Shown here one piece after another: positions 1 to 6,774 of a stretch of DNA of 13,066 nt. Below the pieces are notes generated by a model. That model ran no database searches. It was not told where the DNA came from and was given only the letters and a program-made list of their open reading frames with translations. The stretch is from contig NZ_DYXM01000193.1 in the NCBI RefSeq assembly GCF_020742175.1, positions 1 through 13,066 of the forward strand, in the 5' to 3' direction. How positions within the stretch are numbered: the first letter of the stretch is position 1; every line of letters starts with the position of its first letter. Origin of the DNA: Dietzia timorensis. Lineage in GTDB: Bacteria > Actinomycetota > Actinomycetes > Mycobacteriales > Mycobacteriaceae. Both the position numbers and the translations under genes were made by a program.

Positions 1-2
1 GC

Positions 3-275
3 GACACCTTCGACATGACCCCGCAGCTCGAGCGCATGTACCGCGCGAACGGCATGGAGGTGCCCACCTCGAAGCGGATCCTCGAACTCAACCCGAAGCA
101 TTCTGCGGTGGAGAAGCTGCGTAGCGAGTTCGCGGCGACGAGCGACGAGGATTCCTCTGCTCGCGCCGAGCTTGCCGAGACCGCGAAGCTGCTCGCCGGC
201 GTCGCCGTGCTCGCCGAGGGCGGCGAACTGTCGGACCCGGCTGCGTTCGCGAAGCTGCTGGCCAGCCGGCTGTAG
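3..275 (+). CDS. htpG: Chaperone protein HtpG (Hsp90 family), C-terminal fragment
   Basis: The reading frame is open from the left edge and ends with TAG at 273-275, so only about the last 90 residues are present. The protein ending matches the C-terminal dimerisation domain of bacterial Hsp90: TPQLERMYRANG, then KRILELNPKH, then a helix-rich tail with LLAGVAVLAEGGELSDPAAFA and a final LLASRL. This arrangement (LERMYRA, KRILELNP, LAEGG-L-DP--FA) is characteristic of actinobacterial HtpG. HtpG is a cytoplasmic ATP-dependent chaperone; the ATPase and middle domains lie outside the window. An in-frame ATG at 15 is internal and not the start. A strong terminator follows, so the gene is not cotranscribed with the hydrolase downstream. 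Identity is confident; completeness of the rest of the gene cannot be judged. Confidence 0.9.
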   Translation, partial: DTFDMTPQLERMYRANGMEVPTSKRILELNPKHSAVEKLRSEFAATSDEDSSARAELAETAKLLAGVAVLAEGGELSDPAAFAKLLASRL

Positions 276-323
276 CGTTCCGGGCGTCGGGTCTGCTGGC
301 CGCGATTCCTAGCCCATAGGCGG

Positions 324-375
324 AATTCGCCTCGAGTGCGCACCTTTCGGTGTGTTTACTCGGGGCGAATTTTTG
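324..375 (+). terminator. Rho-independent terminator of htpG
   Basis: A 13-bp stem pairs 324-336 with 359-371, with a single T-G wobble at 332/363. A second short hairpin sits inside it (CACC 341-344 with GGTG 349-352). The 3' arm runs into a T-tract at 370-375. The position, 48 bases after the htpG stop, fits termination of htpG. Confidence 0.85.
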
Positions 376-445
376 TGTGTGGTGCCGGTTAACAATCGAG
401 TTACATCGTGGCAGCCAAGAAAAAGTTAAGGGACAATGAAGCACG

Positions 446-481
446 GATAACCGAAGCCGAAGTATGCGCTGATAGCCGAAG
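446..481 (+). repeat. Direct repeat in the hydrolase leader
   Basis: GATAACCGAAG (446-456) and GATAGCCGAAG (471-481) are 11-bp direct repeats differing at one base, starting 25 bases apart, just upstream of the RBS of the secreted hydrolase. They could be paired half-sites for a regulator or simply low-complexity CCGAAG repetition. I see no convincing -35/-10 pair elsewhere between 376 and 496, so the promoter of the hydrolase is not placed. Confidence 0.35.
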
Positions 482-496
482 CGAAAGGGACCCGCG

Positions 497-2149
497 ATGC
501 ACCGAACACCTCCGAACCCACCGACGATCCGGCGGGCAGGTGGTGTCCGGAGGGGATCCTCGCTGGTCGCTGCCGCCGTGCTAGCTTTCGGCTCGTCGGC
601 CGCGCTGGCCCCCGCCGCTTTCGCACAGGAAGCGCCAGCCGTCGACGCTCCGGCGCAGGCCCTGAATTGGGGCGCCTGCCCCGAGCGCGTCACCACTCCG
701 TCCGCTGTGTGCGCGACGCTCAAGGTGCCGATGGATTACGCGGACCCTGGCGGCGAGAAGATCGACATCTCGGTCGTTAAGCAGCCGGCGGCGGACCCGT
801 CTGCGCGCAAGGGCGTGGTATTCGGGAACTCCGGCGGACCGAGCGGCGACGTACTGTCGTTCTTCGACGACGGAATCTTCAGCTGGCCGCAGGAGTTGCG
901 CAATGAGTTCGACCTGATCGGCGTCCAGCCCCGAGGACTTCCCGACTCCACTCCCGTCGATTGCTCGGGCGCGGAGCTCATGGATCCGGTGACATCGGCG
1001 ACTAGCGGCGGCGGTGCGCTGCGCGCGGCATGCGAGCAGCACACGCCCGGCTACACCGAGCACATCACCACCGAGAACACCGCCCGCGATTGGGAAGAAG
1101 TGAGAAAGGCGCTTGGCGAGGACCAGATCGATATCCTTGGCCTTTCCTACGGCACGACCCTCGGCTCGGTGTACGCCTCCTTGTTCCCGGCTCAAACCGA
1201 CAAGGTCGTGCTGGACTCGGGCGTCAGCCCCAACCACGTGTGGAACGGACTGCTCAATGCGCAAGACCCGGCGTTTAAGGCGCGCACCAACGACATGTTC
1301 GAGTGGATCGCGCAGAACGACGACACTTATCACCTCGGAAACACCGCGTTGAAGGTCTACCAGCGCTGGTCTGACCTCGTTGTCGAGGAAGTCGGTGTTA
1401 ACCCGTCGGTCGCCCCGCCGCCGGCGCAGGTTGGCGACGTTCCGCCGGCCTTCACGGCTTTGGCGCAGCAGTACATCGACGGCACCAACTTGGTGAATCC
1501 GGCGCGGGCACAGCTCGACAACCTCGTGGGAACGTTGACGAACCCGGGTGCCAACCAGATGAACTCCGCCGTTCTCAACCAGACTCGCGCCGCGGTTCCT
1601 CAGTCGGCGGTGTGGCCGTACATCGCTCAGGGCATCGTCGAAGGCCTTGGCGACGGTGCCGGTACCGGGGAAGGCGCGCCCGGCGACCACGAGGCGGACG
1701 CGGCGGCCGCATTGCAGGCGACTTACATGCAGCGCATGGTTCTGTGCAACGAGAATCAGGTGCCCGCGAATCCGCTGAGCTACCCCGAGTTCCTGTGGAC
1801 GACGTTCGTGACTGGCGACATCTACGACATGTACGGCGCGACCTACGATTCCGGCGCCGCCTGCGCGGGCTTCCCGGCGACGACGAAGCTCCCGGCGCTA
1901 TCTGCCGATGCGCTGAAAACGAAGCCGCTGCAGCTGCAGGGACTTCGCGATCCGCAGACCCCGTACCAGCCGGGTATGGAGCTCGCCGCGCAGATGGACG
2001 CTCACGTGATCACCGTCGGAGGCGGCGACCACGGCCAGTTCGCCAAGGGCAACGAGACCGTTGACAACGCGGTGCTCGAATACCTGCGCACCGGGCACAC
2101 CGATGTGACCGAGGCACCGGCGCCTCCGATCCCCATGCCGGAGGCGTAA
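497..2149 (+). CDS. Secreted alpha/beta hydrolase, tripeptidyl-aminopeptidase (TAP/Hip1-like) family
   Basis: A 550-aa exported serine hydrolase. The ATG at 497 follows AAAGGGA at 484-490. The N-terminus has basic residues (RRAGGVRR), a hydrophobic stretch at about 21-40 and a signal-peptidase-I site AFA|Q after residue 43. There is no lipobox Cys, so it should be released or envelope-associated rather than a lipoprotein. The alpha/beta-hydrolase fold is shown by an oxyanion-type NSGGPSG (111-117), the nucleophile elbow GLSYGT with Ser217, and the C-terminal TAP-like domain carrying Asp485 (GLRDPQTPY) and His512 (GGGDHGQF). Members of this family (Streptomyces SlpD/SlpE and Tap, mycobacterial Hip1/CaeA) are cell-surface peptidases or esterases of about 500-550 aa, the same size. 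The triad assignment comes from motif position. Cysteines at 61, 72, 156, 179, 417 and 456 could form disulfides. The substrate is unknown. The gene appears monocistronic, with a hairpin after the stop. Confidence 0.85.
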   Translation: MHRTPPNPPTIRRAGGVRRGSSLVAAAVLAFGSSAALAPAAFAQEAPAVDAPAQALNWGACPERVTTPSAVCATLKVPMDYADPGGEKIDISVVKQPAADPSARKGVVFGNSGGPSGDVLSFFDDGIFSWPQELRNEFDLIGVQPRGLPDSTPVDCSGAELMDPVTSATSGGGALRAACEQHTPGYTEHITTENTARDWEEVRKALGEDQIDILGLSYGTTLGSVYASLFPAQTDKVVLDSGVSPNHVWNGLLNAQDPAFKARTNDMFEWIAQNDDTYHLGNTALKVYQRWSDLVVEEVGVNPSVAPPPAQVGDVPPAFTALAQQYIDGTNLVNPARAQLDNLVGTLTNPGANQMNSAVLNQTRAAVPQSAVWPYIAQGIVEGLGDGAGTGEGAPGDHEADAAAALQATYMQRMVLCNENQVPANPLSYPEFLWTTFVTGDIYDMYGATYDSGAACAGFPATTKLPALSADALKTKPLQLQGLRDPQTPYQPGMELAAQMDAHVITVGGGDHGQFAKGNETVDNAVLEYLRTGHTDVTEAPAPPIPMPEA

Positions 2150-2169
2150 GCCCGACGTCATAGGTGGAT

Positions 2170-2208
2170 ATGCCCGGGGAACCGCGGAAAGAGCGGCGAC
2201 CCGGGCAT
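2170..2208 (+). terminator. Probable terminator of the hydrolase gene
   Basis: ATGCCCGGG (2170-2178) pairs perfectly with CCCGGGCAT (2200-2208), and CCGC/GCGG pair inside the loop. Only a weak T-rich stretch follows (TTCGCCATTTT), so efficiency is uncertain, but placement 20 bases after the stop and before a separate promoter supports the call. Confidence 0.6.
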
Positions 2209-2251
2209 TCGCCATTTTGGACGGCGCCTTCTCGAAGTCCCTACCGGTGAG

Positions 2252-2263
2252 TAGGGTAGGGGC
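2252..2263 (+). promoter_or_regulatory. -10 element giving a likely leaderless transcript for the DUF4442 gene
   Basis: TAGGGT (2252-2257) fits the actinobacterial -10 consensus TANNNT. Six bases separate it from the ATG at 2264, so transcription would start at or next to the A of the start codon. The alternative reading is that the GGGG at 2259-2262 acts as an RBS, but it lies too close to the ATG. No clear -35 was found. Confidence 0.5.
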
Positions 2264-2764
2264 ATGAACTCTCCTGCCGTGCAGAGCAACAAGCCGACCT
2301 CGACCATGAAGCTGTGGAACAAGCTCTCGGCGAAGCCGCTGGGTACCCGCCTGTTCAGCCTGGGCGTCTCGCTCAAGGCGCCGTATTTCGGCACCGTGCT
2401 GCCGCACGTGGTCGAGATGCGCCCGGGCAAGGCCGTCGTCAAGGCGCCCAAGTGGTGGGGGATCCAGAATCACATCGGCACGTTCCACGCGATCGCCGCG
2501 TGCAACCTCGCCGAGATGGCGATGGGGATGGTCGCCGAGGCGACGGTGCCCACCACGCACCGGTGGCTGCCCAAGGGGATGACGACGGAGTACCTGAAGA
2601 TCACCTCCGGTGGCCTGACGGCGACGGCGGAACTCGACGAGATCCCCGACTTCTCCGCCATTACCAGCGGAGTGGAGGTTCCTGTGCCGGTGACCTTCTC
2701 CGACGGCGAGGGCAAGGAATCGGTGCGCGCGACGATCACCATTTGGGTGACGCCGAAGAAGTAG
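2264..2764 (+). CDS. DUF4442 hotdog-fold protein, putative acyl-CoA thioesterase
   Basis: A 166-aa cytoplasmic protein whose layout matches the DUF4442 branch of the hotdog superfamily. An N-terminal segment (AKPLGTRLFSLGVSLKAPYF) is followed by the hotdog strand/helix core. The helix motif NHIGTFHAIAACNLAEMAMG spans 69-88, with Asn69, Gly72, Thr73, His75 and Glu84 at positions where PaaI-like thioesterases keep their active-site residues. Strands at 93-125 and 138-164 (KITSGGLTATAEL, VPVTFSDGEGKESVRATITIWV) complete the sheet. Family members are usually annotated as acyl-CoA thioesterases or of unknown function; no substrate can be read here. The ATG at 2264 is probably used without an untranslated leader. 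The gene is convergent with the SdpI-family gene 33 bases downstream. Confidence 0.82.
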   Translation: MNSPAVQSNKPTSTMKLWNKLSAKPLGTRLFSLGVSLKAPYFGTVLPHVVEMRPGKAVVKAPKWWGIQNHIGTFHAIAACNLAEMAMGMVAEATVPTTHRWLPKGMTTEYLKITSGGLTATAELDEIPDFSAITSGVEVPVPVTFSDGEGKESVRATITIWVTPKK

Positions 2765-2777
2765 GCGGGGTGCCGGA

Positions 2778-2793
2778 GCCGGCGATCGTCGGC
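2778..2793. terminator. Possible bidirectional terminator hairpin between convergent genes
   Basis: GCCGGC (2778-2783) pairs with GTCGGC (2788-2793), with one G-T wobble and a GATC tetraloop, in the 33-base gap between convergent genes. There is no T-tract on either side. It may act in both directions, or be coincidental GC-rich pairing. Confidence 0.35.
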
Positions 2794-2797
2794 GCGG

Positions 2798-3172
2798 CTA
2801 GACCGATTTGGCGGCTCGATCGGCGGCCACGCAGCCGGCGATGATGGCGACGACCTGGCTGGTGAAGGCCGCGATGGGGATTGCGGCGAGCACGATCTCC
2901 CCCGCGCCGGAGGAAACGTCTGCGAACACGAACGTGCCGAGCGCGGCGATAATTGCGACGACGCCCGCGATGCACGAGAACACGAGATAGCGCAGCGAGG
3001 CGCGATGGCCTACCTCCCACGCCTCATCCGAGGACAGCGTGGCCTTGGTGCGCATGCCGAACAGATGGTTCCGCCGCAGATCGCCGGCATGGATCTGCGG
3101 GACCAGAATTCCAGTGACCAGCGACAGCACGGCAACGCCGACGAGGAGCGAAAGCGATCCCGTGGCATCCAT
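2798..3172 (-). CDS. SdpI-family small membrane protein
   Basis: A 124-aa minus-strand protein. The start ATG at 3172 is preceded by AGGAG (3186-3190, spacing about 13). It has three predicted transmembrane segments at about 6-27, 62-84 and 93-115. Between the first two lies the SdpI/YhfL signature GMRTKATLSSDEAWEVGHRA (39-58). Bacillus SdpI is the immunity protein for the SdpC toxin, but most actinobacterial members are short proteins of unknown role, and no toxin gene is visible here, so immunity is not inferred. It is divergent from the DUF4395 gene; the shared 196-base gap holds the palindromic operator at 3300-3315, 128 bases upstream of this start, so co-regulation is possible but unproven. 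Confidence 0.75.
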   Translation of the reverse strand: MDATGSLSLLVGVAVLSLVTGILVPQIHAGDLRRNHLFGMRTKATLSSDEAWEVGHRASLRYLVFSCIAGVVAIIAALGTFVFADVSSGAGEIVLAAIPIAAFTSQVVAIIAGCVAADRAAKSV

Positions 3173-3293
3173 CGTCGGAGGGGCTCCTTTGCGTCGTGGT
3201 CGGCGGCGAACCGCGCTGAATTGCAGTGCGGAAAAGTGGTGCGGTGTCGACTTTAATTCCTTCGTGGGATGGCGGTCGGGGAGAGTCGAATTC

Positions 3294-3322
3294 TTGCGAT
3301 AGACAGATCTGTCTAGTACTAC
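3294..3322 (+). promoter_or_regulatory. Promoter and palindromic operator site 1, upstream of the DUF4395 gene
   Basis: TAGACAGATCTGTCTA at 3300-3315 is a perfect 16-bp palindrome. TTGCGA (3294-3299) can serve as -35 and TACTAC (3317-3322) as -10 with 17 bases between them, so the operator fills the spacer. The same core recurs at 9546-9571 and 10810-10827. A contiguous palindrome of this size within the promoter is typical of TetR-family repressor sites; no regulator is encoded in the window. A second, unrelated 12-bp palindrome GCGCACGTGCGC lies downstream at 3337-3348. Confidence 0.8.
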
Positions 3323-3368
3323 GGGTCTTAGGATCTGCGCACGTGCGCGGGCGCTAGGAGTGGGACAG

Positions 3369-3908
3369 ATGAATTACGTGAGCCTCGACGAGGATGCCGG
3401 GCGCGGCGGTGCGCTGAAGTCGCTGTTCGAGTTTCCGAACCCGGTCAACGACTACGCGGCGCGATGCACGGCCGCGCTCGTCGTCGCCCTCGCTGTCGTG
3501 ACGATCGTGAGCCGTCAGCCGGTGGCGACGTGGCTCGCCGCGGTGATGGCAGTGGGGTTCGCACTTCGCGTCGCCGGCGGACCTAGGTACTCGCCGTTCG
3601 GCAGACTGTCCGTGCACGTGTTGGCCCCGCGCGTTGCGCGCGAGCCGAAGCTCGTCCCAGGGCCGCCGAAGCGATTCGCGCAGACGATCGGGCTCACGTT
3701 CTCGCTTATCGCGTTCGCGTTGTTCCTTGCCGATGCCGGCCTCGCCGCGCGCATCGTGCTCGGCGTGCTCATCCTGGCCGCGCTGGCCGAGTCCGCGCTC
3801 GGCTTCTGTCTCGGCTGCTGGATGTTCGCTCAGCTGCAGAAGGTGGGGATCATCCCCGAGTCCGTGTGCATCGAATGCGCGAACATCTGGAACCGTCCGG
3901 CCGCATAG
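3369..3908 (+). CDS. DUF4395 integral membrane protein with two CxxC motifs
   Basis: A 179-aa protein. The ATG at 3369 is chosen because AGGAG lies at 3356-3360, eight bases away; the GTG at 3360 overlaps that RBS. Family landmarks are FPNPVN (22-27), an aliphatic hairpin of two membrane segments at about 32-68, GGPRYSPFGR, then PPKRFAQTIG before two further membrane segments (about 105-150). The C-terminal end carries two cysteine pairs, CLGC (Cys147/Cys150) and CIEC (Cys167/Cys170). From general knowledge, DUF4395 proteins often sit next to thioredoxin-like, CysA-type thiosulfate sulfurtransferase and SseC genes, which suggests a role in thiol or sulfane-sulfur handling, but no activity has been assigned. 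Sharing an operator with two TSUP exporters in this window strengthens the sulfur link. The thiol-exchange idea is inference. Confidence 0.8.
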   Translation: MNYVSLDEDAGRGGALKSLFEFPNPVNDYAARCTAALVVALAVVTIVSRQPVATWLAAVMAVGFALRVAGGPRYSPFGRLSVHVLAPRVAREPKLVPGPPKRFAQTIGLTFSLIAFALFLADAGLAARIVLGVLILAALAESALGFCLGCWMFAQLQKVGIIPESVCIECANIWNRPAA

Positions 3909-3935
3909 CGCGGCTCGACAACGGTAGAGATGCGA

Positions 3936-3966
3936 CGCGAAAACGGAGGGTTTCCTCAAATTCGCG
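3936..3966 (+). other. Hairpin after the DUF4395 gene
   Basis: CGCGAA (3936-3941) pairs with TTCGCG (3961-3966), and GAGG/CCTC (3946-3949 with 3954-3957) pair inside it. The position 28 bases after the stop would suit a terminator, but there is no T-tract, so the role is uncertain. Confidence 0.35.
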
Positions 3967-3986
3967 CTGCTCGGCAGAATTCGTCC

Positions 3987-4081
3987 TAGCCTGGTGGGGA
4001 ACACGCCGGTGGCGCCGACAACGTGCCACCGCGCCGTCATAAAGAAGTGATCCTTTTTTAGACCCGGAAGCGGACCAGGAG
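3987..4081 (+). promoter_or_regulatory. Putative aspA promoter -10, leader hairpin and RBS
   Basis: TAGCCT (3987-3992) fits a TANNNT -10; no good -35 is seen. The implied leader holds a stem of CGGTGGC (4007-4013) with GCCACCG (4025-4031) and a T-run at 4054-4059. An AGGAG RBS lies at 4077-4081, unusually close (two bases) to the ATG at 4084. The hairpin plus the distant T-run is not a convincing terminator. Treat the promoter as tentative. Confidence 0.35.
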
Positions 4082-4083
4082 AC

Positions 4084-5583
4084 ATGAGCGAAAACCTAAC
4101 CGCCAGTGCACATTCGAATAGCGCAACCGCGGGCGCAACCCGCATCGAGGAGGACCTCCTCGGAGAGAAGGCGGTCCCGGCAGGCGCCTATTACGGGGTG
4201 CACACGGCGCGCGCTATCGAGAACTTCCCGATCTCGAAGCTGACGATCAACGACATCCCGGACTTTATTCGCGGGATGGTGCAGGTGAAGAAGGCCACCG
4301 CGCTCGCGAATCGCGACATGGGCGTACTCACCGAGGAAAAGTGTGAGTCGATCGTGTGGGCCTGCGACCAGGTGCTGAACGAGGGGCGCTGCATGGACCA
4401 GTTCCCCTCTTGCCAGTTCCAGGGCGGGGCGGGCACGTCGATCAACATGAACACCAACGAGGTGATCGCGAACCTCGCGCTCGAGCACATGGGCGTGGAG
4501 AAGGGGCGTTACGACGTCATCAGCCCCAACGATGACGTGAACCGCTCGCAGTCGACGAACGACGCGTACCCCTCCGGTTTCCGCCTCGCGCTGTGGGCTG
4601 CGCTCGAGCGTTACGAGAAGGCGCTTATCGCCCTGCGCGAGGCGTTCTACGACAAGGCCGAGGCGTTCCGCGATGTGCTCAAGATGGGCCGCACGCAGCT
4701 GCAGGACGCGGTGCCGATGTCGCTGGGCCAGGAGTTCGGGGCGTACGCCGTCAACCTCGATGAGGAGATGAGTGTGCTCGCCAGCTCGGCGAGGACTCTG
4801 CTCGCGCTCAACCTCGGCGCGACCGCCATCGGCACGGGCGTGAATACGCCGCCGCACTACCAGGAATCGGTGATCGAGCACCTCAAGGAGGTCACCGGGC
4901 TGCCGGTTTCGGGTGCCGAGGACCTCATCGAGGCGACGCAGGACACCGGCGACTACGTGCTGGTCCACGCCGCACTCAAGCGCACCGCGGTGAAGATCTC
5001 GAAGATCTGCAACGACCTGCGTCTGTTGTCCTCCGGTCCGCGTGCGGGGCTCAACGAGATCAACCTGCCCGAGATGCAGGCCGGCTCGTCGATCATGCCG
5101 GCGAAGGTCAACCCGGTGATTCCCGAGGTGGTCAACCAGGTGTGCTTCAAGGTCATCGGCAATGACGTCACGGTGTCGGCCGCGGCCGAGGCCGGGCAGC
5201 TGCAGCTCAACGTCATGGAGCCGGCGATCGCGCAATCGATGTTCGAGTCGATCGACCTGCTGACCAACGCCTGCTACACACTCGCGGAGAAGTGCGTTGC
5301 CGGGATCACCGCGAACGAGGAGGTCGCCCGCAACTTCGTGATGAACTCGATCGGCATCGTCACCTACCTCAACCCGATCATCGGCCACCACAACGGCGAT
5401 CTCGTCGGCAAGGAGTGCGCGCGCACGGGTCGTGGGGTGCGCGAGGTCGTGCTCGAAATGGGCCTGCTCGACGAGGCGGAGCTCGACGACATCCTGTCGC
5501 CGCAGAACCTTCTCCACCCGGAGTTCAAGGGCACCCGGTACCTCGACAAGATGCGCCAGCGTAAGAATCCGGGTTCGCGATAG
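4084..5583 (+). CDS. aspA: Aspartate ammonia-lyase (aspartase)
   Basis: A 499-aa member of the fumarase/aspartase superfamily. It catalyses the reversible deamination of L-aspartate to fumarate and ammonia in the cytoplasm, normally as a homotetramer. The N-terminal RIEEDLLGEKAVPAGAYYGVHT (20-41) is the typical aspartase opening, distinguishing it from fumarase C. Active-site regions are present: SQSTNDAYPS (155-164), RTQLQDAVPM (203-212), GTGVNT (250-255) and the superfamily signature GSSIMPAKVNP (334-344), whose Ser335 corresponds to the catalytic base of characterised aspartases. The C-terminal domain ends with NLLHPEF. Length is slightly above the usual ~470 because of a Ser/Ala/Thr-rich 19-residue N-terminal extension; no other start lies between the ATG at 4084 and the conserved region. 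It appears monocistronic. Confidence 0.95.
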   Translation: MSENLTASAHSNSATAGATRIEEDLLGEKAVPAGAYYGVHTARAIENFPISKLTINDIPDFIRGMVQVKKATALANRDMGVLTEEKCESIVWACDQVLNEGRCMDQFPSCQFQGGAGTSINMNTNEVIANLALEHMGVEKGRYDVISPNDDVNRSQSTNDAYPSGFRLALWAALERYEKALIALREAFYDKAEAFRDVLKMGRTQLQDAVPMSLGQEFGAYAVNLDEEMSVLASSARTLLALNLGATAIGTGVNTPPHYQESVIEHLKEVTGLPVSGAEDLIEATQDTGDYVLVHAALKRTAVKISKICNDLRLLSSGPRAGLNEINLPEMQAGSSIMPAKVNPVIPEVVNQVCFKVIGNDVTVSAAAEAGQLQLNVMEPAIAQSMFESIDLLTNACYTLAEKCVAGITANEEVARNFVMNSIGIVTYLNPIIGHHNGDLVGKECARTGRGVREVVLEMGLLDEAELDDILSPQNLLHPEFKGTRYLDKMRQRKNPGSR

Positions 5584-5618
5584 AGACGAAGGTCGCTGCA
5601 GGGCACACGGTTCGAATG

Positions 5619-5681
5619 TTGACAAATTGCGCCTTTGTGTCCAACACTTGGGAGACCGCCGATATGCGGCGCACAAGGTGT
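5619..5681 (+). promoter_or_regulatory. Promoter region and leader hairpin of the DUF6230/DUF6114 operon
   Basis: TTGACA (5619-5624) is a perfect -35 sequence in the 114-base gap after aspA; no good -10 at proper spacing could be picked. Downstream, ACACTTG (5644-5650) can pair with CAAGGTGT (5674-5681) with one bulge, with CCGC/GCGG pairing inside, forming a leader hairpin that ends just before the AGAGGGGG RBS (5686-5693). Confidence 0.45.
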
Positions 5682-5697
5682 GAATAGAGGGGGCCAA

Positions 5698-6264
5698 GTG
5701 GGCTATACGCGTCGTGGACGGTTCGTCGCGCTGTCGGCGGTCGGCCTGCTCGTCTCCGGCGCCGTCGGCGTGGCCACCGCGCAGAACGGAATCAATATCT
5801 CCACCGGTTCCGCGCTCGCGACGGCGAAGCTCGAGGGCCTGCGCGCGAACAGTGCCGAGATCATCCCGGCACATGGCCCCTTCGGTGACAACCAATCGCC
5901 CTCGGCGATGGTCCGGCTCGGCGATGCGACGATCGCCAACGCGTGTGTCCTGCTCAGCACCATCGACGTCCCGATCATCGGCGAGGTGACGCTCGTCGGG
6001 CACCTCGCCGGCGAGGGAGGGCTCAAGGCGCAGAATCTCGTCATCGATGCCACCGATATCTCCGGCGCCCTCACGCTCGAGGGCGCACAGATCGGGACCG
6101 GACTGACCTCTCCCGATGAGCGCACGAATTCCGGCGGCATCGCCGTGGTCGGCAACGTGCTCGACTCCCCGACGCTCGAGGTCAACGTACTGGGTCTCAC
6201 CGCCGACAAGCTCACCACCGGCGGGATCCGCCTCGAGGCCCAGCGGGGGACGGGTTCTTGTTGA
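5698..6264 (+). CDS. DUF6230 exported/membrane-anchored envelope protein
   Basis: A 188-aa protein starting at GTG 5698, chosen because AGAGGGGG (5686-5693) precedes it and the protein then opens with a compact signal/anchor (TRRGRF, hydrophobic 9-28, possible cleavage after ATA at 28). The exported part matches DUF6230, known from Streptomyces: a beta-rich region beginning NGINISTGSA, then NACVLLSTIDVPIIGEVTL (81-99), then GGLKAQNLVIDATDI (108-122). Only two cysteines occur, Cys83 and the last residue Cys188, both at places where the family keeps cysteines, suggesting a disulfide tying the C-terminus to the core. Some homologues are labelled cholesterol esterase in databases; no catalytic motif is visible and I do not support that name. 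The stop overlaps the start of the DUF6114 gene, so the two are translationally coupled. Confidence 0.75.
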   Translation: MGYTRRGRFVALSAVGLLVSGAVGVATAQNGINISTGSALATAKLEGLRANSAEIIPAHGPFGDNQSPSAMVRLGDATIANACVLLSTIDVPIIGEVTLVGHLAGEGGLKAQNLVIDATDISGALTLEGAQIGTGLTSPDERTNSGGIAVVGNVLDSPTLEVNVLGLTADKLTTGGIRLEAQRGTGSC

Positions 6265-6686
6265 CGTCGAAGCGCGGGACCATCGAGCGTCCCTGGCTCG
6301 CGATCGTCCTTTTTCTGCTCGCCGGCGCGCTCGTCCTGGCCACCTTTCTCCTGCAGGATTCCCTCGCGCGTCTCGGTATCGCTCTGACGAGCTCGACGGC
6401 GCCAGGCGCGCTGCTCACCGGGATCGGGATGATCGGGTGCGCCGCATCGATGTACGCCCAACCGAGCACCCGGGTGCTCGCGGGCTGGATGGGCGGCGCG
6501 CTCGCGCTCGTCGCGCTTCCGGCCGCCAATTTTGGCGGCTTCCTCCTCGGCACGATCCTCGGCGTCCTCGGAACCGCCGCGGCGCTGTCCTGGTCCGAAG
6601 GGTCCCGGAAATCTGCGAAAGCCCGCCGTCAACCTGCGGCGGAGCCGGAAGAGGACGCGCAGAAACCCGGAGAAATCCCGCACTGA
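6261..6686 (+). CDS. DUF6114 four-helix membrane protein
   Basis: A 141-aa integral membrane protein. The start is TTG at 6261 (or the adjacent TTG at 6258), overlapping the TGA of the DUF6230 gene; GGGGGA at 6244-6249 can serve as RBS, and no ATG or GTG precedes the first membrane helix. Four hydrophobic segments lie at about 12-32, 45-64, 73-89 and 91-111. The ending NFGGFLLGTILGVLG followed by ALSW (90-111) is the DUF6114 hallmark. A charged, probably cytoplasmic tail follows (KSAKARRQPAAEPEEDAQ). DUF6114 regularly travels with DUF6230, so the two are likely partners in the envelope, with this protein as membrane platform. The function of the pair is unknown. Confidence 0.75.
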   Translation: MTSKRGTIERPWLAIVLFLLAGALVLATFLLQDSLARLGIALTSSTAPGALLTGIGMIGCAASMYAQPSTRVLAGWMGGALALVALPAANFGGFLLGTILGVLGTAAALSWSEGSRKSAKARRQPAAEPEEDAQKPGEIPH

Positions 6687-6708
6687 GGTGTGTCGAACGC
6701 AAAGTCTC

Positions 6709-6748
6709 GGTATGGTTACAGAGCGTGAAATAACGGCGTTACCACACC
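6709..6748 (+). promoter_or_regulatory. Imperfect inverted repeat in the CAP-gene promoter region
   Basis: GGTATGGTTAC (6709-6719) and GTTACCACACC (6738-6748) form an inverted repeat with two mismatches. Nested inside, TAACGGCGTTA (6731-6741) is a perfect odd-length palindrome. This occupies most of the 88-base gap between the DUF6114 and CAP genes and is a likely regulatory site or leader hairpin; the regulator is unknown. Confidence 0.4.
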
Positions 6749-6774
6749 ACATAGATAGTTGGGGACTTGGTTAG

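Noticed and set aside
581..1690. A 369-codon minus-strand frame opposite the secreted hydrolase
   Set aside because: The composition is that of a GC-rich shadow frame (Arg/Val/Gly runs), it has no recognisable motif, and the opposite strand carries the full hydrolase triad.
2798..3172. An SdpC-type toxin/immunity system around the SdpI-family protein
   Set aside because: No toxin-like or SdpA/SdpB-like gene lies nearby; the convergent neighbour is a hotdog protein.
4096..6003. A 635-codon open frame on the minus strand opposite aspA and the DUF6230 gene
   Set aside because: It is antisense to a clearly conserved enzyme, its translation is Arg/His/Asp-rich without domains, and long antisense frames are common in high-GC coding DNA.
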